A DNA stretch of 64,000 bases from Paramecium octaurelia. Its lineage: Eukaryota > Ciliophora > Oligohymenophorea > Peniculida > Parameciidae. A program made the position numbers and the translations under genes. The stretch spans positions 124,001 to 188,000 of the forward strand of contig CAJJDP010000096.1 of the NCBI GenBank assembly GCA_905182995.1. Reading direction: 5' to 3'. Shown here piece by piece: positions 1-10,905 of this stretch. The notes beneath the pieces were generated by a model. That model had not been told where the DNA came from. It saw only the letters and a list, made by a program, of their open reading frames with translations, and made no database searches. Positions within the stretch are counted from its first letter, which is position 1. Each line of letters begins with the position of its first letter.

Positions 1-210
1 TTCTAGCGTCTCAAGAATGTATTATCTTTCCGCTTAAATTAGAAATTATTGTATCAGTATATTGAGGAACAGAAACAAGAAAAATTCCTCTTTAACACCT
101 TCTCTCTTTTAAATAAATCACAAACCGATTCCCCCAAGTTAACTTAAACCATACTCACTCAGAATCACAAAGAAACAGATCAGGAACCATAATTATTTGT
201 ACTCTCTTGA
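1..210 (+). CDS. C-terminal fragment of an unrecognised protein
   Basis: The left edge is open in frame 1 with TAA/TAG read as Gln and ends at TGA 208-210, giving 69 residues. The composition is ordinary coding (Gln-, Lys- and Leu-rich, ending near ...EPQLFVLS). No domain is recognised, and the 5' part lies outside the window. A spacer of about 450 bases separates it from the next plus-strand gene. This is inferred from reading frame and composition only. Confidence 0.5.
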
Positions 211-667
211 TTAGCAAGATTTTTTATACATCATCCTTCATAAAAAATATTCATATTTATAAAACTATATTTAACATTTGACTGTTACATTTCCATCCCC
301 ATTCTTAAATTGCAAATGACACTCTAATAGTCCATAATTGACTATGTTACTTTCCAAAATGAAATTTTATATTAGAAAATGAAAGCAATTCTGTATGTGT
401 ATAACTAAAAATATAAATATCTTAATTTTCATTAAATATTTATTTTAATACATAAATAATTACTAAAATTGTATCATTTTTTAAACACTTGTATAACAAC
501 ATTACTAGCTTTTTTATATCTATTTTAAGAAAACAGAGCCTTTTTAATATGCTAAATAACGTCGCGTTATTTAATTTAAGGAAGAAATCAATAGATTTCT
601 GTATTAAATTTAATAATATAATATGAGTTCTTAATAAAATAAATAGAAAGATGTAGTCAATAAATAA
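211..667. other. AT-rich intergenic spacer
   Basis: There is no convincing coding frame on either strand here. The minus-strand ORF at 440-694 is low-complexity Leu/Ile/Lys sequence and runs into the start of the phosphatase gene. The bases just before 570 are the unique left flank of the duplicated block. Confidence 0.5.
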
Positions 668-1904
668 ATGATATTTGCACTGAATCCAAAGCAAGATTTC
701 AATTTAGGAGATCCAGTCAAAATTAATAAAGCTAATAGTTATGATCCTACCTATGTGAAAAATGAACCATTACAAAAACCAATAAACTAAATATCCAATT
801 CAAACATTGGAACATTTCAAGACAAAGACTAATTAGTAAACTCTATTATTATCATGTTAGAAGCATACTAACGAGGCTAAAAATTAGAAGAAATAAAATA
901 AAATTAAGTACATCGCAACCCGGTAATTGTGTCAATATATTTATTTAGTTCAATTGCTGGATTGAAAGCCTACACAAAGGCATAGAAAGATAATTAAGAT
1001 TCCTTATTTTACAAGTTGGAAATAAATAAGTAAGCTGATAAAAACTTATTTCTGTTGGCTGATGGTCACGGTGAATAAGGAGCAAAAGTATCCTAATATG
1101 CAATAAAACAACTTTCTGATTGCATTTATGATATGATAGAGTCCATGAACACCCAGCCAAAATTTGTAGAACAACTAAATTCAAATATTATTACATCATT
1201 CTAAAAAATTGAATCCAATTTAGTAAGTATTATATCCTATGATTAGGTAAGCTTATCTAATATCGATACTACAGATAGTGGCACTACAATGAATTTGGTT
1301 TTAACTTTCGAAAATTATTTAATATCTGCCAACATTGGAGACACAAGGACATTTTATTTTCAAAGAAGTGATAAACCAGATTAACTTGGACCTGTCACTT
1401 TGAGAATTAAATAATTGTCAAATTAACACACTCCTGAGAAAGAAATAGAATCACAAAGGATTTTGGAATCAGGTGGAAAAATAGAATAGGACACTTAAGG
1501 CTTTCAAAAGACAGGACCATTAAAAGTGAAATCAAAAAAATAAGATATCAAAGGTGTCACTATTACTAGATCATTTGGAGATGTCTAGGCAAAACAAGTT
1601 GGAATCATTTCCCTTCCTGACATCCATACTTTTCAAATTTAACAAGAAGGTTTTTTAGTACTAGCCACTGGGTCAATTCTGGACATGATTGATATTATAG
1701 ACATTTGTAGAATATTGACTCCAATCACTCCTCCAAATAGTTAAGCGGCCATTGAAAATGCAGCAGGACAAATTGTAGAAGAGGCAAGAAAGAAGGCAAA
1801 GCTTTAACCTGATATATAGGATGATTATTCATTGATTTTAGTTTATATTGAAATGGATTTAGCTTGAAATCCTTATAGCAATTCTATTTATATAATTCTA
1901 AAGA
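570..1904. repeat. Direct repeat unit 1 (1,335 bases)
   Basis: This block, covering the phosphatase gene and its flanks, appears to recur without change at 1906-3240, offset by 1,336 bases. The unknown base N at 1905 sits exactly between the two copies. By eye I found no difference between the copies at the points compared. Confidence 0.9.
668..1867 (+). CDS. PP2C-family protein phosphatase (PPM), metal site altered, copy 1
   Basis: The single frame from ATG 668 to TGA 1865 encodes 399 aa. PP2C landmarks appear in order: NQDS near residue 115, the DGHG metal motif near residue 133, SGTT and ANIGDTR near residues 200-220, ITRSFGD near residue 300, and DDYSLILV near the C-terminus. PP2C enzymes are Mg/Mn-dependent Ser/Thr phosphatases. 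The usual ACDG-(L/I)-(W/F)-D segment reads ATGSILD near residue 333, so one metal-binding Asp is replaced by Gly and catalysis may be weak or absent. A 24-nt GTAAGT...TTAG segment at 1223-1246 could be an intron that keeps the frame open. The whole gene is repeated at 2004-3203. Confidence 0.9.
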
Positions 1905-1905
1905 N
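1905..1905. other. Assembly gap or join (single N)
   Basis: This is the only ambiguous base noticed in the window. It lies exactly at the junction of the two identical copies, which is what a scaffolder leaves when overlapping contig ends are placed end to end instead of being merged. Confidence 0.85.
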
Positions 1906-3240
1906 TTTAATTTAAGGAAGAAATCAATAGATTTCTGTATTAAATTTAATAATATAATATGAGTTCTTAATAAAATAAATAGAAAGATGTAGTCAATAAA
2001 TAAATGATATTTGCACTGAATCCAAAGCAAGATTTCAATTTAGGAGATCCAGTCAAAATTAATAAAGCTAATAGTTATGATCCTACCTATGTGAAAAATG
2101 AACCATTACAAAAACCAATAAACTAAATATCCAATTCAAACATTGGAACATTTCAAGACAAAGACTAATTAGTAAACTCTATTATTATCATGTTAGAAGC
2201 ATACTAACGAGGCTAAAAATTAGAAGAAATAAAATAAAATTAAGTACATCGCAACCCGGTAATTGTGTCAATATATTTATTTAGTTCAATTGCTGGATTG
2301 AAAGCCTACACAAAGGCATAGAAAGATAATTAAGATTCCTTATTTTACAAGTTGGAAATAAATAAGTAAGCTGATAAAAACTTATTTCTGTTGGCTGATG
2401 GTCACGGTGAATAAGGAGCAAAAGTATCCTAATATGCAATAAAACAACTTTCTGATTGCATTTATGATATGATAGAGTCCATGAACACCCAGCCAAAATT
2501 TGTAGAACAACTAAATTCAAATATTATTACATCATTCTAAAAAATTGAATCCAATTTAGTAAGTATTATATCCTATGATTAGGTAAGCTTATCTAATATC
2601 GATACTACAGATAGTGGCACTACAATGAATTTGGTTTTAACTTTCGAAAATTATTTAATATCTGCCAACATTGGAGACACAAGGACATTTTATTTTCAAA
2701 GAAGTGATAAACCAGATTAACTTGGACCTGTCACTTTGAGAATTAAATAATTGTCAAATTAACACACTCCTGAGAAAGAAATAGAATCACAAAGGATTTT
2801 GGAATCAGGTGGAAAAATAGAATAGGACACTTAAGGCTTTCAAAAGACAGGACCATTAAAAGTGAAATCAAAAAAATAAGATATCAAAGGTGTCACTATT
2901 ACTAGATCATTTGGAGATGTCTAGGCAAAACAAGTTGGAATCATTTCCCTTCCTGACATCCATACTTTTCAAATTTAACAAGAAGGTTTTTTAGTACTAG
3001 CCACTGGGTCAATTCTGGACATGATTGATATTATAGACATTTGTAGAATATTGACTCCAATCACTCCTCCAAATAGTTAAGCGGCCATTGAAAATGCAGC
3101 AGGACAAATTGTAGAAGAGGCAAGAAAGAAGGCAAAGCTTTAACCTGATATATAGGATGATTATTCATTGATTTTAGTTTATATTGAAATGGATTTAGCT
3201 TGAAATCCTTATAGCAATTCTATTTATATAATTCTAAAGA
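1906..3240. repeat. Direct repeat unit 2 (1,335 bases)
   Basis: Second copy of the block at 570-1904. It starts right after the N and ends at 3240, where unique sequence begins (gttagctacg). The copies look identical including the non-coding flanks, which argues for a recent or artificial duplication. Confidence 0.9.
2004..3203 (+). CDS. PP2C-family protein phosphatase, copy 2 (probably an assembly duplicate)
   Basis: Same 399-aa reading frame as the gene at 668-1867, with the same DGHG motif and the same ATGSILD change. Identity extends through introns, spacers and coding sequence, so the two entries most likely represent one genomic locus counted twice. If the duplication is real it is extremely recent. 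It faces the minus-strand coiled-coil gene whose stop lies at 3261. Confidence 0.75.
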
Positions 3241-3260
3241 GTTAGCTACGTATATTAATA

Positions 3261-5198
3261 TCAGCATTAAAAACGCACAGTTCTTTTGTAATATAAAGAT
3301 TTCGCCTTTACTTTCTTCTCTCTCAAAATCCCTGCTTTGTGTTGCTCTTAATTTAGACCATTAATTGAGCGGATGGACTTGATTTCACTTTTTAAAGATT
3401 CATAAGTGGGACTCTAATTTTTGATCCATTATTGAAGAGGCGATTGGCTTGTTTCACAATTTCTAGCGCAATTAAACGTGGCATTTCTATTTGATTCTCT
3501 ATTAATCTGTTCTTCCTTGCTTTCTTCATAAGTTTTCAAGTTTAATTTTTATTTTTTCTTATTGAAAATTTATGATATGTCTCCGCCAAAGGATTTTATT
3601 TGGTTTTTTATAATTTGTTTTTGTTGCTAAACCCCAAATTAGAAGCTAGATTGGAATTATTAGGCACAACTATTTGTAAGCTTTTAAGATTTTCTGGTAT
3701 CTACATCTAATTCGTTGATTTCATCCATAGTTTCTTCTCTGCTATTGATTTAATTGATTTCAAAGATTGGTCTCTTTATCTAATTTCTATGAGAAATGGG
3801 TTTGATTAACACCAATTTGTATTAAATTTCGTTTTAATCAATAGTTTGATGCTGCATCTAACAACTCTGCCCCATATTTTATAACTTTATTTAAATTAGT
3901 AAAATATATAGAAATTAACTATTAATTATATCAATTACTTCTTTGATCAACCAATTATCTGATTTAATCCATGATATTACTCATCGATTGTACTTTGCTA
4001 TTTTTGGTGGCCATATCTGAGAATCTTTGCTCAAAATACTTTATCAGGGATTCAATTGTAAATACAATATTATCCTATGACTATTATATAAAGTAAGTAC
4101 CAATTATCTTTGATTTATTTATTGAGTTATCTTATTAATAACTTCTTTTCCTTCTTTATCAATTGATTCATCTAAATAAAAGCATTTTTAGATCATCAAC
4201 AACAACATCATAATGACATTTGAATATGTGTTGGTAACCTTTTGTGTTTTTTTGAGATTGTTAACTAGTTCAATTGATTAATTGGATTCTGTGCTGTTGT
4301 GGTGCTTTAAATAATCATTATTCTCTTTATTGTATCTATTGGTATTTCCATTGTATTGAGACTGCTCTGTGATACTATACTATTTATAGGATTGGATCTT
4401 TTTCTTTAGTAGCCCATTAGTTTCATTCAACAATTGCAATTGATTCTGAGTTTCATCCAGGGTTTTTGTGATTTCTTAATTTAATTTGGTCAAATAAATA
4501 ATTTGTGATTACTATTTTTCATACTTAGATTGCAACTCTTGATATTATAATTGCTGCTTTTATAATTAATTCTGTGACTATTCCAATTACTCAAGTAATT
4601 AGGTAAATAGAGCATATGAGTCATTCTAGTATAGTTCATTTTATAAGTTCTCATCTTGATTGAATTGCACATTTTTATCCTCTTCAGTGTTTAATGTGTG
4701 ATTTGAGTTCTTGGTCATGTTTTCTCTGCTTTAACTAAGATCATTCTCAGCACTGATTTCTTCAATTGAACTAGAAAGAGCATAATGATGAATATTACGA
4801 TCTCATTTGATACAATTTAAGAAATTTCTTCTACAATGGAAATGAGGCTGTATCAGGTGAACCAATTTGAATTGAAGAGTTTACACTATTTTAATTTTGG
4901 GAGAATGGTAATCTAGTTGGATTGAAATTGTTATTTGAATTCAATCCAAATGAACATCGAACAGATGATAATTTCTAATTTTCTTATTAAGGATGAGGTG
5001 AAAATTGTAATAATTATTGTACCTCATTTAACTTTGAATTTAATTTAATATGTTTACTTTTTCATGATCTGATGACTTTTTAATTTGAATTGCGCTATCA
5101 ATTTCTGCATTATATCTTAGAGAATCAATTTATTAATCATCATCAAAATGATCGTCCAATTCTGAAAAGTTTATTCTTTTTTTTGGGTAACTAGACAT
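3261..5198 (-). CDS. Gln/Asn-rich coiled-coil protein of unknown function
   Basis: The gene reads from ATG 5198 to TGA 3263-3261. Four introns of 26, 28, 26 and 22 nt were placed, and their removal leaves exactly 612 codons (611 aa). The N-terminus is polar (MSSYPKKRINFSELDDH). A Ser/Asn-rich stretch follows, then a long heptad-like Gln-rich coiled coil through the middle, and a basic tail ending ...RTVRFQC. No catalytic domain is recognised. Ciliate genomes contain many such coiled-coil proteins, often cytoskeletal or ciliary, but nothing here assigns a role. Its start is only 70 bases from the divergent protease gene. Confidence 0.75.
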
Positions 5199-5268
5199 AT
5201 TTGTTAATATTTAAATTTGTAATCAAATAATATTAATAATACATATATAAATCGTTTTTTGAGAAGGA

Positions 5269-6597
5269 ATGAGCTTTAAATATTTGTTACTCTTTTAATT
5301 GATCCTTTTATGTGTAGCACATAATCAAGGGAAATCAGTTAAGTTATCGAAAAAGCAAGCACATCATAAGCATCATAAATCTCAAAAGTTTTTGGATAGT
5401 ATAATGGTAATTTTATAATGATAATTAAAAAAGGACGTAAATGATGATTCAATAGAACTATTACTCTAAAAGCACGAAGTAAATTCATACAAAATCAAAA
5501 GAACTTCTATTTGGCTGAAATGACAGTTGGTACACCTGAATAAAAATTAACTGTTTTGATTGATACAGGAAGCCCAAATCTGCTACTTACTTCATCTCTT
5601 TGCTAATAAAACAGTTGCATTCAACATGGCTCATACAATCCATCCTTATCAACTACTTCCTACTACATTGAAGCCATTAAATTAGCAAATGTACATTGTG
5701 TATCTGTACCTAGGGAGAAGTAGGCAATGAGATTGACATTCAATTTGCATCAGGAAGCGTAGTTGGTGTATTTTTTGAGGACAGAGTTTGTTTGAATCAA
5801 TACTGTGTCAATAACCAGTTCATAGTTGGCATAGTAGAACAGTCAGAGGATGTAATCCATATTGTGAATCTTAGATATTTAGTCAAATGAAATTCGATGG
5901 GATATTGGGATTGGGACGAATTAAGGAAGCAGTTGTCAAAAATGCATCCTACATTCACAACCTAGAATATGATGTAAGATATCAATGTAACTCTTTTTAA
6001 AGACTGACACTCGAAATTTTTCACTGTATTTGAGTAATAGTGATGATGACGATATGTCAAGTGAGCTAGTTCTGGGAGGTATTTCTTTGCATTTAATTGC
6101 TCCTGGTGAGGAATTCAAATTCTTTGAAGTTACATCAGATAATCTGTGGACAGTCAACATTAAAGCAGTATTTTTGGGGGATGAAAGAATAGATGATTGC
6201 AACAATTGCCAAGGTCTTATTGATTCTGGCACATCATTCATTAGTTTCCCTGTTTATGCAATGGAGAAATTTTATTAGAAATTTGGAGTGTAATAATCAG
6301 CATGATTTAAATTTTAGTTATCAATTATGCAGCAACATTGATACATTTCCAGATTTGACATTTGTTTTGGATAGAGGGATCAAATTTACATTGGCTGGAT
6401 CATAATATTTCAAAAGAAACACTCATGCCTTATTCTCTAAAGACATTTGCATTCCATATATTAAAAATAATCCGATTATTGGAGATGAGCTGATTGTTTT
6501 AGGATAACCATTTCTCATCCATCATTATGTTTGGTTTGACGAAGATCAATCAAAAATTGGAATTGTTAAATCTAAATAACAATCTCATCAATCCTGA
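5269..6597 (+). CDS. Pepsin-like aspartic protease (cathepsin D family), secreted or lysosomal
   Basis: Six introns (27, 23, 23, 23, 29, 28 nt) are removed to give 391 aa. A hydrophobic signal peptide begins MSFKYLLLFQ, followed by a Lys/His-rich propeptide-like segment. The first catalytic motif is DTGSPN in the stretch LTVLIDTGSPN; pepsins usually have DTGSS at this point. The second is LIDSGTSF. Other family signs are the flap-side YLAEMTVGTP start, DGILGLGR, SELVLGG and the ending LGQPFLIHHYVWFD. Both catalytic aspartates are present, so it should be active as an acid endopeptidase in digestive vacuoles, lysosomes or the secreted pool. Stop TGA is at 6595-6597. Confidence 0.92.
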
Positions 6598-6908
6598 TGT
6601 TAATCATGATTTTACGCATTATAAATTAATTATATGTATATGAATTATCATTAATAAGTAATCTTTAATATTTGATAAACCTAATGAAAAATTAATTAAT
6701 CTCATTAACAAAACTAGGTTTGTTTTAATATATTTTACTTATCTTGTAGTTATCTGAAATGTAGACAAGAGTATTCTGACTTTTAAATCTATACTAGAAG
6801 TTTTATATATATGAAGAATTATAAAATTTGCATATTATAATTAATAATTTCTTTTATATGAATTAATTTGAATAATGTGAAAGAAAAAAGTAGTGTTCAT
6901 TGGATTAA

Positions 6909-9483
6909 ATGTTCAAGAAATACGAGGAAGCTACTTAAGTATGTTTATATATTAATTGCGCAAGAGATATTAGAAAGGATTGGAGGAGAAAAAGTAGAGA
7001 GCAAAGTTAGAATCGGATAAAGCGAGGGAGGCATAATTTATTTAAAAGCTTGAGGCTTAGAATAAAAAAATAGAGTTTGATGAAAAAATAATAGAATCCT
7101 AAGAAAGAAAGAAGGATTTAGAAAAACATATGTTAGAGAAGCAATAGTAAAAAAAATAAAAGGATGAGGAAGTAAGGAGAAAGAAGAAGGAAAATGAGGA
7201 TGAAAAACTTTAAAAATTATTGAAGAAATAAGAAAAAAAGGATTGTTAAGTGAAGAAGGTGAAAAAAGATGTTTAAAAGATTAAAAGGAAAGATGAATTA
7301 AAAATTTTATTAGATCAATCTGTTTCTGATGATGCATCTATGGAATTAGAAGTCGAAAAAAAAAGATAATGCAAATCATTATCAGATTCATTATAGGCAT
7401 TAGAGAGCGATTAAATCATCTATTTTAAATTACAAAAATAAAAAGAGGTTGAAATCAAGGAAAATAAGAAAAAGCAAAAATAATAAAAAATTATGCCATC
7501 AAAAACATTTAGAGAATAATCTGTTCCCACCATTAAGAAATCTATAATATTTCCAATTTTAATTCGTACCAAATAAGATGATAATTCATATGTTTTACAA
7601 TCTATTCTATAACAACAATAACCCCAATCACCTACATTCAAAAATGAAGAAAATTCAAGCACAAATGTTACTCCAAAAAAAGAGAAAGAAGAGGAACCAC
7701 AATTTTTCAAACTTTGTTAAATTTGCAATAGTATCATAGAAAATGAAGATGACAATAAACATATTTAATCTAAGTCTCACAAATAAACAAAATAGTATTA
7801 TAATCTATAAGCTACTTAAAATGACATTTTAGTTGTAAAAGGATCTAAGGATGAGATCTCTTAGAATAGATTCTAATCAATCAGAAAAAGATGTCAAAAA
7901 ATTAAACAAAAAATATAATAAAAGAGTCTATAATTAGAAAATATGAATATTTATTGTTATAAAGAACCAGGAAATAGTTATAACAGATAAAGGATCTAGA
8001 AATTATCTAATGATCTTGATAAATTGTTGAACAATTAAATTAAGGATTTATATTAAATTGAGTAGCAAATGAAAGAATTACTAAAATTAGTGAATCAAGA
8101 AACAGACTTAATTAACCTAAGATAAATGAAGTTCATCTAAATTGTTATCGAAGTTTTCAAGAAGATCTCTTCCTGTCATAAAAATGAATATACCTAATAT
8201 CTTAAAATAATTGGAGTGGTAAATATTATTTAATTATCATTGAGGCAACTGAAATTGTTTACCAGTTCTGTAGTGTGTATAATAATAGAACCTATATGTT
8301 GGCAAGCAATAAATTATTGCCAATTATTGATTTTATGTACAACTTTTTAGCGTCAAAGCCAACCAAATTTATATACAGTTATCAATTCGTTGCTTAATGT
8401 TTTTAAATATTTAGTTTACTTATCAAGCATAAATTACCTACTGATCCTCTTTCAGATTTAAATATTCAGGGAATTTAAGAAGATACTTTGGAATATATGT
8501 ATTGTTGTGGATTATTCAATAAGATGAAATTAAGATTTCTATCGTTTGAAAAAGATTACATCAATTCTGAAGGTAAAATCCCTGTTGCTCTTGTTAAGAG
8601 TGTTGCATTTATAGAGGCTGCCACAAACTACCATGGATTTGAGTATACTTATATAATAATCATAGGACACAAAATAAATCATTATTTGATGAAGAAGGAA
8701 AACGAATATCCAAAAGTTTTGAAGAACATCTCAAGTTTGTGCTTAAAGAAACAGAACTATTCGGCTTAATATAATTAATTAGTTAGATGGTTGTTGGTGA
8801 GGAAGTTTGTTTTACTACTAATAAGTTACTTCCCTAAACAATTATCAGTTTTTTCATGGTAGGAATTAAAACTTTGAACAATATTGCTAGATTAAATATT
8901 ATCGTTTTGTAGGAAACTATGAATAAACAATCTAATAAATAAGAAGTTCATATGATAATATAAAGACTTGTAACGTATTGTAAATGCAACCTTGAGTAAA
9001 GTTAAGATTTAAAAGACTTGCTCAATGAATTAATTCTTTTAATAGGATATTATTGTGTTTTAAACCCAAATAATCAAAATTCCCTTGTAGGATCAATGAA
9101 AAAGATTTCAGTATTACATAATTTATTGCAAATGCCTTCTCAATTTTATGTTGATAAAATGTTAAAGAACATTCTCTTTCCTACTCTATTATGTTGCATG
9201 TTTAGAAATCCTAACAATATGAAAATTGTATTAGATGAAATGGATAAATCCTATTTCTTAGAAATTTTATAATACGATGTAAATTCAATATATAATGTAG
9301 TCTGAACAATTTTACGAAAACCACAATGGCTAATAGTTATAAAGATCACCTTCTATGTCCAGTACAAATTCTTAGAATTCCGTATTTCCATACAGTTCTG
9401 CTGTATACTTTAAACTTAGTTAACGATTTCCGATGTGTTATTTTAAGGAGGCTTATACAGAATTACTAGATTATAAGGATTGA
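6909..9483 (+). CDS. SCAPER: SCAPER homologue (S-phase cyclin A-associated protein in the ER family)
   Basis: ATG 6909 to TGA 9481. Introns of 35 (or 26), 26, 23 and 22 nt leave about 822 aa. Residues 1-150 form a very charged Lys/Glu/Gln coiled coil. A single C2H2-like zinc finger follows near residue 260 (CQICNSIIENEDDNKH then HK), as in SCAPER. The C-terminal third carries the family's helical domain: the segment GYYCVLNPNNQNSLV and the later ILFPTLLCCMFRNPNN correspond closely to the conserved end of animal SCAPER. Animal SCAPER is linked to cilia and cell-cycle control; its role in ciliates is inferred only from homology. Its stop lies 36 bases from the convergent bZIP gene. Confidence 0.8.
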
Positions 9484-9519
9484 ATTATATTATTTAAATT
9501 TAAAAGTTATTATAATACT

Positions 9520-10802
9520 TCAAATATCTTTACTATTAATCTAATTAACTTCTAATTCTTCATTTTTGCCAAAAAGAAAGTCATGAGAAGCTCTAAAAAC
9601 ATCGTAGGTATTTTAAATGTCAATTCCAAGAGAATTACATTGATTTCGTTCAGTCATAAATTAATATAAATCTAAAGAGTCATCCTCTTCGATATCATGC
9701 CCAAAGAATTTCTCGAATGATTCTTTAAAGTTATGTTACATGTCCTTCTTTTCAATCGCTAATAGTAATTTTGCCACTTAGGATGGTCTTAATTCATTTC
9801 TCAATTAATCTAGAGTTGAATCAAATGAAGCAAGTTCTTTTTAGATCTAAGATTTTGTATCCATAATTTAAGTAACAGCACTAACATAAGATATTTGCAT
9901 ATACTTTGAGATATCCTGATAATGCTTCGCTAATTTTTATTATTTTTTCAAAAGTATTTATTTCTATTTATCTGCCAATTTCAATTAAGTTAATAAATTA
10001 AGATTCATATTTCTATTATAATAGTATGCATTACTATTCATTTTAAGCGAAGATATCATCTTGTTTCTTAGCTATTTAAATGATATAATTGCAAAAAGGA
10101 GCCAAACAATTTTCGTTTATCTATCTTGCATAATGATCAATTAAGAATTATCTTTCTTGAGAGGCTGAACCGAATTTTTTCTAAATTAAGGAATAACTTA
10201 CATTTAAAGAGTCTATTATTGAATCAACATTTGCTTCCGATGCATTATTTTACAAGGACGTTTGTAGGTTGTTGAACAAAATACACTTTGTTTGATCTTG
10301 TTCTTTTTTCTAGGGGTGTATTGTAATTACTTACTTGTGTCAATTTAATTTACAAATTTTATGCCAAACTATAGGTTTTATCATTAACATCTTTAAATAA
10401 ATCTAATTATTCTGATAGCTTAGTCACTTTGTTTTCAAGTAATTCAAGATATATTTTCTTTCTTTTTCTGCTATTTCTAGCTGACTCTCTATTCTTAGCT
10501 AATTTGTCTTCCTTTTCTGTTTGAGAAATATAATTAATTTGCTATTGACTTTAAAATGGTTTCGTTAATAATTTTTTTTCTGCTATTTACATTGATTTCT
10601 CTTCAATTTTTTCTTGTGTGGGAGATAATTTCATAAGTGAACTAATTTTTTTGATATAGGTATTTTTTGTATTTTCCTTCATCTTTCTGTTGTGATTTGC
10701 AGAGGCTTGGATATTCTTCATACTCCCATCAAAATCGAAATTAGCGTTTTGACTAGAAGATTATTGGAACCCAATCTGATCAAAGTCATCTAATTGATTC
10801 AT
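9520..10802 (-). CDS. bZIP transcription factor
   Basis: ATG 10802 to TGA 9522-9520. Introns of 25, 21 and 22 nt leave 404 aa. The basic region reads KLAKNRESARNSRKRKK near residues 95-112, matching the N-x7-R pattern of bZIP DNA-binding helices. It is followed directly by leucine-spaced heptads (YLELLENKVTKLSEQLDLF) that form the dimerising zipper. The remainder is helical and Gln-rich without another recognised domain. It should bind DNA as a dimer in the macronucleus; targets cannot be read from sequence. It lies on the same strand as, and 104 bases downstream of, the ankyrin/DHHC-type gene. Confidence 0.88.
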
Positions 10803-10905
10803 TTGTTATTATTATTATAGATTATTATATGCTGTAATAAATCCTAATGAAGTTAAATCATCTGATAATAAATTAAATTATTATAATTTTCATTTACATA
10901 ATTAT

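Noticed and set aside
440..694. Minus-strand ORF of 84 aa
   Set aside because: Low-complexity Leu/Ile/Lys sequence from an AT-rich spacer, overlapping the PP2C start on the other strand.
1247..1274. A 28-nt GTAAGC...ACAG segment in the PP2C gene as an intron
   Set aside because: Its removal breaks the frame just before the conserved SGTT segment.
945..2520. Identical minus-strand 79-aa ORFs at 945-1184 and 2281-2520
   Set aside because: Antisense shadows of the PP2C gene; their identity only reflects the duplicated block.
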